Source: Spirodela intermedia (Eukaryota; Streptophyta; Magnoliopsida; Alismatales; Araceae). Taken from it: a stretch of 64,000 bases of DNA. Within the stretch, counting starts at the first letter, position 1, and each line of letters begins with the position of its first letter. Where the stretch lies: the NCBI GenBank assembly GCA_902729315.2, contig LR746280.1:426001-490000 (forward strand), read 5' to 3'. The notes under the pieces were generated by a model, which was not told the origin of the DNA, made no database searches, and worked only from the letters and a program-made list of their open reading frames with translations. A program made the translations under genes and the position numbers. Below are positions 10,752 through 22,039 of this stretch, piece by piece.

Positions 10752-11291
10752 TCAGTCCAGGTCAACTATTCCAAAGTTCGAGAGAAGGATCCTCAGCTGT
10801 TGAACGAAATCCGCGCCAGTTGCATACTCTGTTAGCAATCCCACAGCAAATCCAAACATGGCCCATGTGCATGGAAGACGAGAAAAAATGTTAAATGCCT
10901 TCGATATATATTGATACCGAAGAAGAAGGGGAAGAAGACTAAGGGTCGACCTTCCATTAGCGATTTCATTCTTCCCTAAGAAGCCGAAAAATGGCCCCGT
11001 ATTTGCCTGTTCCAGCTTCTTCTGCCGGAAGTACTCCTGCATCTCCTTGGCCATCCTTCTCTGGTATTCCAGCGTCACCACCCCGTCCTTGGGAGCCGTC
11101 GCCGCCACTCCCGACTGCGGGGGAGACGGAGGCGGCGCCGCGGAAATAGACTGCGGCGCAGGAGGAGTAGGCACCGAGGGCCTCCTCAGGGGGCCTTCAG
11201 CTTTCGAGCTCCTGACGACATTGGAGTAGGGCTTCGGCCTGTGCGGCGAGATTCTGACCTTGATGGGGGAGATCGAGCAGGCCACGGACAT
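10752..11291 (-). CDS. OHP2: One-helix protein 2, chloroplast
   Basis: OHP2 is a thylakoid protein of the light-harvesting-like family. It acts with OHP1 and HCF244 in photosystem II reaction-centre assembly and carries one chlorophyll-binding helix. The start MSVACSISPIKV opens a Ser/Pro/Arg-rich transit peptide. Then come VTLEYQRRMAKEMQEYF, GPFFGFLGKNEIANGR and the helix WAMFGFAVGLLTEYATG, ending QLRILLSNFGIVDLD. The ExxNGR and conserved Trp of the LHC motif are present. Between NGR and WAM the gene has 84 extra bases (10950-10867) at a position where an intron is expected. They begin GT but end AC and contain no stop codon. Read through, the protein is 179 aa with a 28-residue insertion; spliced out, it is 151 aa. 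Upstream G-boxes fit light regulation. The gene is head-to-head with the next one. Confidence 0.88.
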   Translation of the reverse strand: MSVACSISPIKVRISPHRPKPYSNVVRSSKAEGPLRRPSVPTPPAPQSISAAPPPSPPQSGVAATAPKDGVVTLEYQRRMAKEMQEYFRQKKLEQANTGPFFGFLGKNEIANGRSTLSLLPLLLRYQYISKAFNIFSRLPCTWAMFGFAVGLLTEYATGADFVQQLRILLSNFGIVDLD

Positions 11292-11477
11292 CTTCGGATC
11301 TCTTTCCCCCAATCTTCGACCTCGTCGGAGTCGCTCCCCAAGGAAGAGAGAGAGAGGATCGAGATCCCCGCACCCCCGAAACCAGTGCAAGCGGACAGAA
11401 GAATCAAAATTTGGGAAGAAGAAAATCGAGGGGGTGGGGAGGAGAATCACAAATCCGGAACAGATAAGGCGTGACCA

Positions 11478-11500
11478 CACGTGGCCACGACCCCTTACGT
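11478..11500. promoter_or_regulatory. G-box (CACGTG) and second ACGTGG element
   Basis: CACGTG lies at 11478-11483 and a second ACGT core at 11497-11500, about 190-210 bases upstream of the OHP2 start. G-boxes bind bZIP and bHLH (PIF/HY5-type) factors and are common in light-regulated photosynthesis promoters. Function here is inferred from position. Confidence 0.5.
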
Positions 11501-11798
11501 GGCAAAAGCAGTGGGCTCTGGGGTCCTTCCGGGCCCATTTAAATGCCCAAGGTTTATTGGGCCGGCCTGTTATCAAGCTCCAGGACTGGCGCTACTTTTT
11601 TAATTTTTTTTCGAAAGAGTATAAATTAAATATTATGAAGTGGAGTGTGTCCCGTAAATTTATTTCGTTCAAGGAGAAAACGAATATCAATATATGAACG
11701 AGGGGTTAAAATAAATTAATCGTTTTCCTTTATCTCAACGGGCCGGATCGGCAGCGGCGCCGCCAATCACAGGTATTCTTCTCCTTCCATCCGCGACG

Positions 11799-11927
11799 AT
11801 GGAGGAGACGGGGCCAGCGACGGCGACGGCGGCGCCGCCCCTACCCCCAGTTTCGGGCTCTTTTCCAGTGGTTTTGCAGAAGCGGGGCTGCAACGGTCAA
11901 TTTAATATACGCGACGTCGAGCTCTAG
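11799..11927 (+). CDS. Possible small ORF of 42 codons
   Basis: An ATG opens an Ala/Pro-rich ORF (begins MEETGPATATAAPP) that ends at TAG. It lies between OHP2 and the 5' UTR of the complex I-type gene, on the side of the latter. It resembles nothing I know. It may be an upstream ORF or chance coding in GC-rich promoter DNA. Confidence 0.15.
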   Translation: MEETGPATATAAPPLPPVSGSFPVVLQKRGCNGQFNIRDVEL

Positions 11928-12553
11928 AAGTTTCTCTCCCGTTGACTCAATTTCTTCCCAGTTCGACTTGGTGAGGACCGGGCGGTGGCTGGCAGAATCC
12001 TCCGATCTCGTTCGGATCAGCGCCGTCGGCAGCGAGGTGAGTTCTCTCTCTGTTTCCGTCTGGTTCTTCCTCTTGGTCGGGAAATCGTCCGCTGCCGATG
12101 AATTACGAATCGAACGCTCGTTTTGCCTCCTGCTATGGAGCGGGAAGATCCATTTGAAAAAGGAGACGGTGACTTTCGATTTTCCTGTTCCTTCTGCTTC
12201 TGGGAGTGTTCTATCTGAATCGTGCTTCGATCGGTCGAGAGGAGAAGCGGAGAGGTAGAGTCGAATAGGTCAATCGTGATTCGATGCCCTCAGCCATCTT
12301 CTAGTTCCGGAACACTTGGATCTAGATCTCTGGTGGTTCCTCTCCAAACTATTCGGAAACCTACTCAGAGAAACTACCACCGATTCTACGACAATGAAAT
12401 AGTTCAAATCATTTCAATATAGATATTGATGAACGCCATCCGATGCATCGATATCTACGATTTCAGGTGCTTACCTTTCAGACGCATTGGCCGCAGAAAA
12501 TCCTCCCTCAGTGCTCTCCCCTCTGTGCAGGACTTCAGAGATACCGATCCAAT

Positions 12554-12917
12554 ATGGCGACCAAGTACATCATAGGATCTGTGGCCGCGTCTTTCCTGTT
12601 TGCTTACGCCTGTGAAGTGTATGTTGCAGACAAGAAGCTCTTCGGAGGTGGGTTCGACATTGATATCTCACAAACAGGGAGCTAATGTGGGATTATTTTC
12701 TGATATAATTGCCTTTTAATTGGAGGGGAGGAGGGCTGTTCTAACCCGACACCATGGAAATCAACCAGGTAGCACCCCAAAGACTGTGGTCGACGAGGAG
12801 TGGTGGAAGGAGACAGACAAGAAGTTCCAAGCTTGGCCTCGCACAGCTGGGCCACCGGTGGTGATGAACCCAATTCGCCGCCAGAACTTCATTGTCAAGT
12901 CGAACCCAGATAATTAG
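12554..12917 (+). CDS. Small mitochondrial inner-membrane protein, complex I NDUFB4/B15-like
   Basis: Two exons (12554-12647 and 12769-12917, joined GGAG/GTAGC) give 80 aa. It starts MATKYIIGSVAASFLFAYACEV, a single membrane segment. It continues KLFGGSTPKTV, DEEWWKETDKKFQAWPRTAG and PPVVMNPIRRQNFIVK. This is a conserved plant family (Arabidopsis At2g31490 type) that, as I recall, is found in mitochondrial NADH dehydrogenase preparations and assigned to the NDUFB4/B15 position. The family match is strong; the functional label is less certain. A 5' UTR intron is likely: a donor GAG/GTGAG lies near 12036 and an acceptor TGCAG near 12530, just before the ATG. A plain read-through of exon 1 stops at TAA (12683-12685). 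Confidence 0.75.
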
Positions 12918-13770
12918 GGCAAATAATCACCATCCAAGATGATGATCCCTTCCCATTCTCCATGGGGAAACTTAGCCTCCAGCTCCCCATTTCCGGTGAT
13001 TCTCTGCTGTTTGATCCTCTCATTTCCTCCCTTTGGCACGCAGATGACGGCCTGAAAATGTCCATCATCTGGTCTGTACCTTGAATGATGTCGTCTCCCT
13101 ACTTATAGACATTATTCTACTATGTCATACACATTGCTCGGTATTGCCCACCAGAAGATAATATTGCTCAGATTTCTATGATCTCCGGGGATGATATGGG
13201 CAATCTGCATATTGCTCAATGAACTCCTATTTAATAAATTTAGGAATGAACTGGAGTCTCTAAGAGAATGTAAGTCTAGACATATTCATAATTTGATAGC
13301 ATCATCACTTGAATTATTTCAATAAATCATATCAACCAGATGGCAACTTAATGAGCATGTTAAGAACATTTTTTTTATATATATATAAGACAGAAAACAG
13401 GGATTGGATCTCAACAACTGGTTTCGGATGTGAATCAAAATTCCCTCACAAGATCAGGCCAGGGGCATCAGACCATGATCTGATAATCCAATCGTGGAGG
13501 AGACCCGGAGGACTGTGGTAACTTATGAACAGTTCTTCCCATCACAACACAGTTCAAGCCAAGCACAGTGAAACTGAGCTATGTCAACTGAGGCAACGCC
13601 ATTGGAGAGCAAAGATTCCAAGACCCACCCGGGAATCCAAATCAGACGACCCCGCAGAGTATCACAACTCTTTTTTATTTTAGAATGAACGGATGCAGAA
13701 CCCAAGTTCTAGAAATCGAAGGCAAAGCAAAGTCGGATCACCTGGTCTCGGAGCTTCAGACCAGGAGTGG
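12918..13770. other. 3' flanks of two convergent genes; nothing else seen
   Basis: Contains the 3' UTR of the complex I-type gene and the 3' region of the ATP synthase d gene, with a short (TA)n at 13377-13387. ORFs here show no family character. Confidence 0.6.
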
Positions 13771-16342
13771 TCAATATCCCCAGTAGTCATTCCTAATCTC
13801 ATCGTCAAACTTCTTCCTGAGCTCAGGATGCTTCTCAAAGTACTCATCCGCTGTCATGGTGCTGATTTTTTTCTGTCATGTGGGAAGAAGAAACCTATGT
13901 TAAAAGCGAGCAAGTCACAAGAAGATGGGGAGAAGGGCTAGTTTTCATGTTCTCCCCACAGACCTTCATCTCTTGAACCTCTGCAATTTCCTTCTCCAAC
14001 CTCTCAGACTCCTTCAGCGACTTCTGTTCTGCCTCCTTCAGCTCCACCAGCTGAAGAGAAAGGAATGGCCCATATAGGGTGGAAAGCTGTTAACTGAAGG
14101 TTTTCTCAAAGAGAAAACTGGTTTCTTTCTGTGGCAATTTTTTCTATAAATAGTAGTAGCCTAAGGCGGAAAATCAGAGCGAAAATGGCCTCAGCTGATG
14201 AGGTGTAGTGTTCCGTCCTCACCAGGGAATCAAACTTGGGCTTGTATTCGGGGGTCACCTTGTCGACAAACTTGGGGATCTCTATACCTGCATTGGGGGA
14301 GTCAGAAAGCCATTAGAATTGGGTAACTGATAAAAAGCTGATTTCTGTTTGGAAATAATATGTTCCAGTCTGAAACTGATCCAGGTGAAAAGAGAAGAAA
14401 AACATGCCTCAAAATGCTGCGAATACGATCTGTTTGACATTGAAGTTATGTAAATTAACAATTCTCAAGCTGAAATTTAATAATACCCAGATATCTGATA
14501 ACAGCTGAAATAAAATTGGGATTAAAAAAACCTAAATAAAAAGAGAAGCTTCTGAAATGTGAGCACTGATTACTGTATGAATTCTGAAAACCTTGATAGC
14601 GTATTCAGGACCAAAGATGGAAATCGTTTGAATACAAAGGCTTTAATCAAGGGAAGACCCCAAATATTCGGTTGAATTTTATTTCCCTGGACATTTATTT
14701 TTTTTTTTTTTTCTTGGCAAGAGAAGAGAATCTTCTACTCTATGGATGAACCACAACTTCAAGGTTCCTTTCCACTACAATAAAATGGCTATAAAAGTCA
14801 CACGTTGGGAGGAACGAATTAGACATGCGGTCAAAATAAATGAAATGGACCTTCTCTGCTCATGGATTCTTTGACATGTTATCAGCCATGCCAGGTTTCA
14901 TCCTTGGTCGCTTTGTCCATGTGACGGAATGATAACGGGATCTCGCTTGGACATAGAGTAGGGGTTGACATGGACAGATAGATCACAAAATTAAAACTGA
15001 CGAGTTTACCCTAGTAATTGCCAATTGGTATCAATGTGTATGCCAAATTCTTTTAAAAAAAAAAAACTACAAGATGGAGGATTCCATTTTTCAATTATAT
15101 AATTAGGAACCATGCAAAAGAGCTGAAAATTACGTTGCTACATTCAATTCCCGCAACTTTCAGCAAGTGGGATGTTAGTGATCAAGGGTCGCAAACACCA
15201 CAAATCGAACTAATCATCAGCACGATTCAAGGGATCAATAAGTCAACAATTTCTCGTCTATCCGATAGCATTCCTTACTATGAAAGACATTACAGGAGGA
15301 TCAGTCGAATAGTAACGCCATATATTCATTTAAGTTGAAAAATGAGTGGAAATCATCTTTCACACTATAAAAATATTACTGGTGCCGCCACTTCCGAGTC
15401 CCAGTTCAACATTCTCATCAGTCACCACACCAAGCTAAAATGTATTTTCTTTTCCTCGTTAAATGTGTGAAAATCACGTATTATTATTTTAATGTCATTA
15501 ACAAGGAAAGCTTCTGGTCATAATATATCTCGTGGAAGATTCATGTGAGTGGAGAATGATCCTTCTGATTCATTACTCTTAACTGCCCAGAACATGATAG
15601 TTGAAGCAACATGATAAAGCAAGATGGAGAGATCATATATTTTCATATCCAAATGATCGGATGTGTTTACGGGTAACTTGACAGTTAGAACTAGTGTTTT
15701 AAGGCATAGAACATACTCTCGTATGCCTCCTTGTACATATCGACCAGGCGAGAACCAATTCCTTTTCTATAGTACTCCCAGTCAATAGGCTCCGGTTCCT
15801 ACAAACACATCAAAGTAAATGAGCAAAATGCAAGGACAATCCATTCATCAAAGAGCGAGACCCTAGGAACTCCATTGAAGCACGCGACTTCGTCAGTCCC
15901 ATCACGACGAAATACACTCTGCTCATCCAATATAATTTCCCGTTATCGCCCCCTTTCCCTCACCCGACAATCTCCCACTTCGCGTCAGAAATTCGGGACC
16001 TAGAGACGCCCGAAACTGCGTCATCCCTTGAAGTCAAGGAAAAAATAAAAATAAAATCGCCTGACTTATACCCGGGGGCCAATCTACAATGAACCCTAGA
16101 TCGGAACGCCCCATTCAGCAAAGCCCCAGCATCCATGATTTTCGGAGGGTTTTCGAGATAAGTACCAGGCTGTACTTGGTCTGCAGAGTCTGGTTGACGT
16201 CGTTGAAAGCACGGCGGAGGTTGGCGAACTCCCTCCGAGCCTCCTCTGAAACGAGCATCTTCGCCATGCCGTCCCAGTCGATCCCCGACTTGGACGCCTT
16301 CGCCGCCAAATCCACCACCTTCTTGACGCCGTTCCCGCTCAT
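13771..16342 (-). CDS. ATPQ: Mitochondrial ATP synthase subunit d
   Basis: Subunit d is part of the peripheral stalk of mitochondrial F1Fo ATP synthase and links F1 to the membrane sector. Five exons on the minus strand: 16342-16166, 15798-15717, 14287-14223, 14050-13964 and 13872-13771. They join in phase to give 170 aa, close to the 168 aa of the Arabidopsis protein. Family blocks are IDWDGMAKMLVSEEARREF, NLRRAFNDVNQTLQTKYS, EPEPIDWEYYRKGIG, IEIPKFVDKVTPEYKPKFD, the charged coiled-coil LVELKEAEQKSLKESERLEK, and TADEYFEKHPELRKKFDDE ending in NDYWGY. I chose the ATG at 16342-16340 because the homologous proteins begin MSG; another in-frame ATG lies two codons upstream. Intron 2 (about 1.4 kb) is AT-rich and contains no other gene. 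Confidence 0.93.
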
Positions 16343-16792
16343 TTTCACCTCTCAGTTCCCTCCTCCCCTCAGATCACCTTCCCGTCGTCGGCTGCTGTCG
16401 CCGCCGGAGGTAGGAGAAGCAAGTTGCAGTGGAAGGGAAGAGCGGCGAATTCCTCCACTTCTATAAAAACAAAATCTTCTCTGTGGGCGCTCATCCCTTA
16501 ACGGGCCAGGCCCGGTAGACACACCGAAAGCCCCACCGTCCCATCATTCCCCTCCAAGCCGTCCGATCAGTCATACAGTGGCATGGCATGATCGTTATTT
16601 ATTTTAATAGCATGGGTACTAATGTCATAACTAAAATTTAACTGAATACCGTTGGGCCCCAGATCCCTCCCTCCCTCCTTCCGACGTCGAAATCCGAGGC
16701 CTCTCCCTACCCCCGACTTCCGAGGGCTCCTCCTCAGCCTCCCGTCCCCATCTCCAAACAGCCGTCTTTCTCTCCCCTCTCTCTCTCTACTC

Positions 16793-16912
16793 ATCTGCAA
16801 CAGGTGCCGTAGAAGCTCGTCGCTCGCCCCCGCCGGCGCTCTCTCTCTCTCTCTCTCTACCCACCTGCAACAGGTGCCGGAGAAGCTCGTCAGCCGTCCC
16901 TGCCGGCGGAGG
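16793..16912 (+). repeat. Tandem duplication in the glucanase 5' leader
   Basis: The block CTGCAACAGGTGCCG followed by GAAGCTCGTC occurs at about 16796-16821 and again at about 16865-16890, a 69-base period. Each copy continues with a Cys-free Pro/Arg-rich stretch and CCGCCGGCG/TGCCGGCG. The copies are separated by a short CT tract. Confidence 0.7.
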
Positions 16913-18481
16913 ATGGCCGTGGTGCGGTGGCAATGGTGGCGGTGGGCCTACTGTGCGACGGCGGTGATCCTGGCGGTGGCGGCAGAGCCGGGGGAGGGGG
17001 TAGTCGGCATGAACTGGGGGACGATGATGTCCCACCCGATGCTGCCCGCGGACGTGGTGAAGATGCTCAAGGCCAACGGGATCAAGAAGGTGAAGCTCTT
17101 CGACGCCGACGAGTGGACGGTGAGCTCCCTCGCCGGCACCGGCATCGAGGTCATGCTCGCCATCCCCAACGACCAGCTCTCCCGCATGGGCGACATCGAC
17201 CACGCCAGGGACTGGGTCAAGCACAATGTTTCCCGCTACCTCTCCCCCGGCGGTGTCAACATCAAGTAACCCCAAACGACCCACAAAGCTCTCCCCTTTC
17301 CTCCTCCGACGGCGACCACTGGCGGCGCCGCCATCGCCGAGTTTTCAGGGTTTTTCTCCTCCGACTTCAGGTACGTGGCGGTGGGGAACGAGCCGTTCCT
17401 GAAGAGCTACAACGGGTCGTACCTGAAGACGACGGTGCCGGCGCTGAAGAACGTGCAGAAGGCGCTGGACGAGGAAGGGAAGGGGGTCAAGGCCACCGTC
17501 CCCCTCAACGCCGACGTCTACGACTCGCCGGCCGACAACCCCGTGCCGTCGGCGGGGAGCTTCCGCGCCGACATCCGCCACCTCATGCAGCAGATCGTCG
17601 ACTTCCTCCACGCCAGCGGCGCGCCATTCCTGGTCAACATCTACCCCTTCCTCAGCCTCTACGCGAACCAGAACTTCCCCTTCGACTTCGCCTTCTTCGG
17701 CGCCGGCGGCCGCTCCATCGCCGACAAGGGCCTGCAGTACAGCAACGTGTTCGACGCCAACTTCGACACCCTGCTCTGGTCGTTGAAGAAGGCCGGCGCC
17801 GGCGACCTGAAGGTGATCGTCGGCGAGGTGGGTTGGCCCACCGACGGCGACAAGAGCGCCAGCCCGGCGTTGGCGGAGCGGTTCTACGGCGGGTTGGTGA
17901 AGAAGCTGGCGGCGGAGGAGGGGACCCCGCTGCGGCCGGGGAAGATGGAGGTGTACATTTTCAGCCTCATCGACGAGGACCTGAAAAGCATTGCTCCGGG
18001 AGGGTTTGAGCGGCACTGGGGGATCCTCCGCTACGACGGCAAGCCCAAGTTCAGGCTGGACCTCGCCGGAAAGGGTGGCGGCACCGCCAGGTGGGTCGCC
18101 GGAGTGGCGGGGGTGCAGTACCTGCCGGCGCAGTGGTGCGTGTTCGACAAGGCAGCGAAGAAGGAGGACCTGCCGCTGCTGGAGGGGAACGTGGACTACG
18201 CGTGCTCGCATGGGGACTGCACCTCGCTGGGGTACGGCTCCTCCTGCGGAGCACTGGACGCCGCCGGGAATGTCTCCTACGCCTTCAACATGTACTTCCA
18301 GATGCAGGACCAGGACATCCGGGCCTGCGACTTCCAGGGCCTTGCCAAGATCACCGACAAGAACGCCTCCCGCGGGACCTGCCTCTTCCCCATCCAGATC
18401 GTCAGCGCCGCCGCCGCCGGCGGGGCCGCCCTCTTCTCCGCCCTCCTCTCCGCCGCCGCCGCTGTCCTGGCTCTGCTCTGA
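16913..18481 (+). CDS. Glucan endo-1,3-beta-glucosidase (GH17) with X8 domain and GPI-type tail
   Basis: This enzyme hydrolyses beta-1,3-glucan (callose) at the cell surface or plasmodesmata. Two exons (16913-17265 and 17371-18481, joined AA/GTAC) give 487 aa. A signal peptide (MAVVRWQWWRW to AVAAEPG) precedes the GH17 barrel starting VVGMNWGTMMSHPM. The acid/base glutamate is in VAVGNEPFL (about E125) and the nucleophile in VGEVGWPT (about E270). A linker is followed by an X8/CBM43 domain from WCVFDKAAK to about DKNASRGTCLFP, with six or more cysteines. The end is a hydrophobic Ala-rich tail, as in GPI-anchored members such as Arabidopsis glucosidases 5, 6 and 8. Coding GC is very high, and long antisense and frame-shifted ORFs here are shadows. 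A GA repeat lies about 90 bases after the stop. Confidence 0.93.
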
Positions 18482-18566
18482 GATGCCAGGCTTTGATGTT
18501 CCATCAACGACTATTTTTGAAGGGAATTCCCCAGAGGAAATTGCTTCGAGGATACCCAAAAACCAC

Positions 18567-18597
<31 letters not shown>

Positions 18598-19928
18598 AAG
18601 AGAGAGGGATGAGGAAGAACCCTAATGGGTCTAGGCTGTGACTCACAAAAAAAGGGGAAGATCCGATAGTTGGGAATCATGATATCCTACCAACGAATAA
18701 ATCTATGGCAAGCATAGACTGCTGGAGCAAGGTGGGTGCGGAGACTAAAAAGGCAGAAACAATGAAGCTGGCTAGGATTCGTACCTACTACTACACCTTG
18801 ACTTCAGTATTTCATGCTGACTCGTCTAATCTACTGAAGAACATGCTCAAAATCCTCTTAAAGTCAATGAATGAGATGACACCCGGAGATCGTCAGACAT
18901 GCCCAAAAAAGGAAAAAAAATTCCAAGAGATGGGAAAATTTAATCAGAAATCTGGACACATTAAAGGCAGAGAAATGAACCCGAAGCTGGAATGGCCAAG
19001 GGGAAAGACATTGACTGAAGATAACAGTTTTGGTCAACGGAGAATTCATCTAACCAGGTGGTGACTTTCTCAGCAAAATACCCATCGGTTTTAGTCAGAA
19101 TGTAGACGAGGATCTGTCGGATGGGAAAGCAGCAGCAAGGGAAGCTCCACTCCCATATCTGACAGCAAATCATTTCTCTACTGCCATAGAATTCAGATGC
19201 TGGCAAGGATAGACAAAGTGGGCATCGAAGCGTTCTAATGAAGGGGCAACACCACATGGAACGCTTCAAAGAGTTGATGAAGCCACAAGATCTTGAACGA
19301 CGGAGCCTGTGATTGATAGAGGAAGATACAAAATAAAAAAAAATCTTGAAACCTAGATAGAGGGAAGTCCTACCCAATCACCATGCATTTCTTTTAAAGG
19401 ATAGTGTATGATTCGAGGGGCCATGGCGGCGAATGATCGATCAAAAAGTTGAAGAATCGCAAGGAAGGAATCGGAAGATGGCTCGCCGGAAGAAAGAAGA
19501 ACTCTGATAAAGATAAATCAATAGGAATGATAAACGAGGAGGAGAAATCAGTAACTATTGAGCAGGAAATCATGAGTGCGTCCAGCAGGAGAAGAGGGCT
19601 TCAGCAGATAGTAGCTCCTCAAGAACAAAAGTATTCCAAGCTTCTTCACCCATTCCATCCGAGGGGAGTAAATGAAGTCTGTAAGGTGCAGCGATATTTC
19701 AACTGATCGCAACCAGGGCACGATGCTCCAGATGTTCGCGGTAAATCGTGGGAATATAGCAGACAAAATAATCCGTTTTAACGGTGAGTAAATCCTCGCG
19801 CAATTCGATGATAACTAGCAAAGATTGGAACAGAGAAGGCAAGATTCCAACCAAGTGCCAGGGAAGAGAAAAGGATGACGACCGCCTCGCTTGTTTCTAC
19901 TCGTCGCGGCTCTCTCCTCTTCTCCTTC
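18482..19928. other. 3' flanks of convergent glucanase and eIF1A genes
   Basis: A GA microsatellite at 18569-18606 sits in the glucanase 3' UTR. Beyond it are several short ORFs on both strands, none with recognisable domains. The part near 19,000-19,900 is probably the eIF1A 3' UTR and spacer. Confidence 0.5.
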
Positions 19929-20366
19929 TCAGATCTTGTCGATGTCCTCATCCTCGAATTCGATATAGTCATCCCCGGCGCCCTCATCCTCCTCGTCGAG
20001 GCCTCCGGCGATGCCCTCGTTGAGCCTGGTGTTCTCCGGGAGTTCGCCGTAGGCCTTGAGAAGCCGAGCCTCGTCGGGCATGTACTTGAGGATCACGTCG
20101 GCCTTGTCGTCCTGGTAGTCGCGGAGGCCGACGAGGACGATGTCCCCCGCCGCGATCCAGACCTTCTTGTGCATCTTCCCCCGGATGTGGCAGAGCCGCT
20201 TGGTGCCGTCGATGCACATAGCCTCGCACCGCCCGTTCCCGAGCATCCGCAGCACCTGCGCGTACTCCTGCCCGTCCTCCTTGAACACGAGCTCCCGCTT
20301 GTCGTCGTCCGCCTCGTTCTTCCCCCTCTTCCGATTCTTCCCTCCCTTTCCCTTGTTCTTCGGCAT
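19929..20366 (-). CDS. Translation initiation factor eIF1A
   Basis: eIF1A binds the 40S A-site and promotes scanning and start-codon selection. The single-exon ORF of 145 aa has the whole family layout: a basic N-terminal tail ([18 protein letters not shown]), the OB fold with [71 protein letters not shown] and [14 protein letters not shown], and an acidic C-terminal tail ending [14 protein letters not shown], which binds eIF5B. Length matches plant eIF1A. The gene is intronless with a GC-rich coding sequence, and the next gene starts about 0.75 kb away in the opposite direction. Confidence 0.97.
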   Translation of the reverse strand: MPKNKGKGGKNRKRGKNEADDDKRELVFKEDGQEYAQVLRMLGNGRCEAMCIDGTKRLCHIRGKMHKKVWIAAGDIVLVGLRDYQDDKADVILKYMPDEARLLKAYGELPENTRLNEGIAGGLDEEDEGAGDDYIEFEDEDIDKI

Positions 20367-21118
20367 CCTTCCTCGAACACCGAAACCCTACCTCCCTCCC
20401 ACTCCCTCCCTTCCCTCTCCCCCCCGCGATCGGGAAGAGGACAGAGCCGAGTTTGCTTTTTCCTTGCAGATGGCCTCCTCAGGTCTTGCGTGGGAGCCTC
20501 CATCCACCGTCCACTCTCTCTCTCTCCCAATGTACGGCTGAAACCTTTCCACGTACCCCAACATCATGTACATCATCGTATTACCTACTTCCAATAAAAA
20601 AAGAAAATAATATTATTGACCAAGAAATATTTTTTAAAATCCATATAGATATCGAATATTTCCCCGTTTATTAAATCATTTTTAAAATCTTCTTAATGTC
20701 CCCAATATTATTATTCCTCGCCTCTTAAGCGGCACGTGGGAGAACGCGAATCTCTATTAGTGGACGACGGAAAAGGGAAGATAAGAGAGAGAGAGAGAGG
20801 GAATGCCGGGCTCCTCTCGCACGCGCACCTCCCACGTGTCCACAACTTGCGACCTCATAATTGACCAGGTCAAACCACGAAGAACGCAACCCTAAAACCA
20901 CTGCTTCCACCACCATTATTGTCCTCCGCCTTCCGCTCCCTCCTCGTCTTCCTCTCATCTTCCTCTCCGGACTCTTTGTACGCAACCAATGGCGATCTTC
21001 CGACTCGTTGCCGTCGCCGTTGCCGTGGTGGCGAACCTGTGAATCGTTCATCCGACGGTGCCCATCTCTGCCACAGAGGGGAGGGGTTTAGGTTTCCGGC
21101 AAGCCATCTCTGCCGAAG
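20367..21118. promoter_or_regulatory. Divergent promoter region between eIF1A and the syntaxin gene
   Basis: A 0.75 kb spacer between two head-to-head genes. A G-box-like GGCACGTGGG lies at about 20731-20740 and a second CACGTG in CCCACGTGTCC at about 20831-20840. A short GA tract lies at 20786-20799. AT-rich DNA (20585-20710) separates the two GC-rich leaders. Confidence 0.4.
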
Positions 21119-22039
21119 ATGAACGATCTCTTCTCCGCCGGCTCCTTCAAGCAGTACACGGACCTGAAACGGCAGGCCCAGATGGACGACATGGAGGCGG
21201 GAGCAGCGACCGACGACCTGGACAAGTTCTTCGAGGAGGTGGAGAAGGTGAAGGAGGATCTCCGCGGGCTGGAGGCCCTGCACCGGCGCCTGCAGGAAGC
21301 CAACGAGGAGAGTCGCACAGCCCACAACGCCGCCGCCATGAAGGCACTCCGCTCCCGCATGGACGGCGACACGCAGAAAGTCCTCCGGCAGGCCAAGCTG
21401 GTGAAGGCCAAGCTCGAGGCCCTCGACCGCTCTAACGCCGCTAGCCGCCGCCTACCCGGCTGTGGCGCCGGCTCCTCCGCCGACCGCACCCGCACCGCCG
21501 TGGTGTGCGGGCTGGGGAAGAAGCTCAAGGTCCTGATGGACGAGTTCCAGGCCCTGCGGGGGAAGATATCGACGGAGTACGCGGACACTGTGCGGCTGCG
21601 CTACTACACGGTCACCGGCGGCCACGCCGACGAGGAGACGGTGGAGCGGCTCATCTCCACGGGGGAGAGCGAGACGTTCATGCAGAGGGCCATACAGGAG
21701 CAGGGGCGGGGGCAGATCCTGGACACCATCACGGAGATCCAGGAGCGGCACGAGTCGGTGCAGGACATCGAGCGGAGCCTGCTGGAGCTGCACCAGGTGT
21801 TCCTGGACATGGCGGCGCTGGTGGAGGCGCAGGGCCACCAGCTGAACGACATCGAGAGCCACGTTGCCCACGCCAACTCCTTCGTTCGCAGGGGCACAGG
21901 CCAGCTCGAGACAGCCAAGGAGTACCAGAAGAGCTCCCGGAAGTGGACCTGCATCGCCATCGCCCTCGGCGCCGTACTCGTCCTTGTCCTTGTCGTCCCC
22001 ATCCTCTCCACCATCACCAACCTCTCCAACATGGCCTAG
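21119..22039 (+). CDS. SYP12-group Qa-SNARE (syntaxin), SYP124/125-like
   Basis: Plasma-membrane syntaxin for fusion of secretory vesicles; SYP124/125/131 relatives act in pollen-tube tip growth. The single-exon ORF of 306 aa starts [17 protein letters not shown], then AQMDDMEAG and [15 protein letters not shown], the N-terminal Habc three-helix bundle. [31 protein letters not shown] and [15 protein letters not shown] follow. The SNARE helix spans about residues 205-265 ([19 protein letters not shown] to [15 protein letters not shown]) and includes the central-layer Q in [17 protein letters not shown]. The C-terminal membrane anchor follows RKWTCIA. The short non-polar tail and the FKQYTDLK N-terminus favour SYP124/125 over SYP121. 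Intronless and GC-rich. Confidence 0.93.
   Translation: MNDLFSAGSFKQYTDLKRQAQMDDMEAGAATDDLDKFFEEVEKVKEDLRGLEALHRRLQEANEESRTAHNAAAMKALRSRMDGDTQKVLRQAKLVKAKLEALDRSNAASRRLPGCGAGSSADRTRTAVVCGLGKKLKVLMDEFQALRGKISTEYADTVRLRYYTVTGGHADEETVERLISTGESETFMQRAIQEQGRGQILDTITEIQERHESVQDIERSLLELHQVFLDMAALVEAQGHQLNDIESHVAHANSFVRRGTGQLETAKEYQKSSRKWTCIAIALGAVLVLVLVVPILSTITNLSNMA

Noticed and set aside
16787-18646. Long ORFs antisense to or out of frame with the glucanase (up to 433 aa)
   Set aside because: Very GC-rich coding DNA leaves the other frames open. Only the GH17 frame shows conserved motifs, a signal peptide and a splice-consistent structure.
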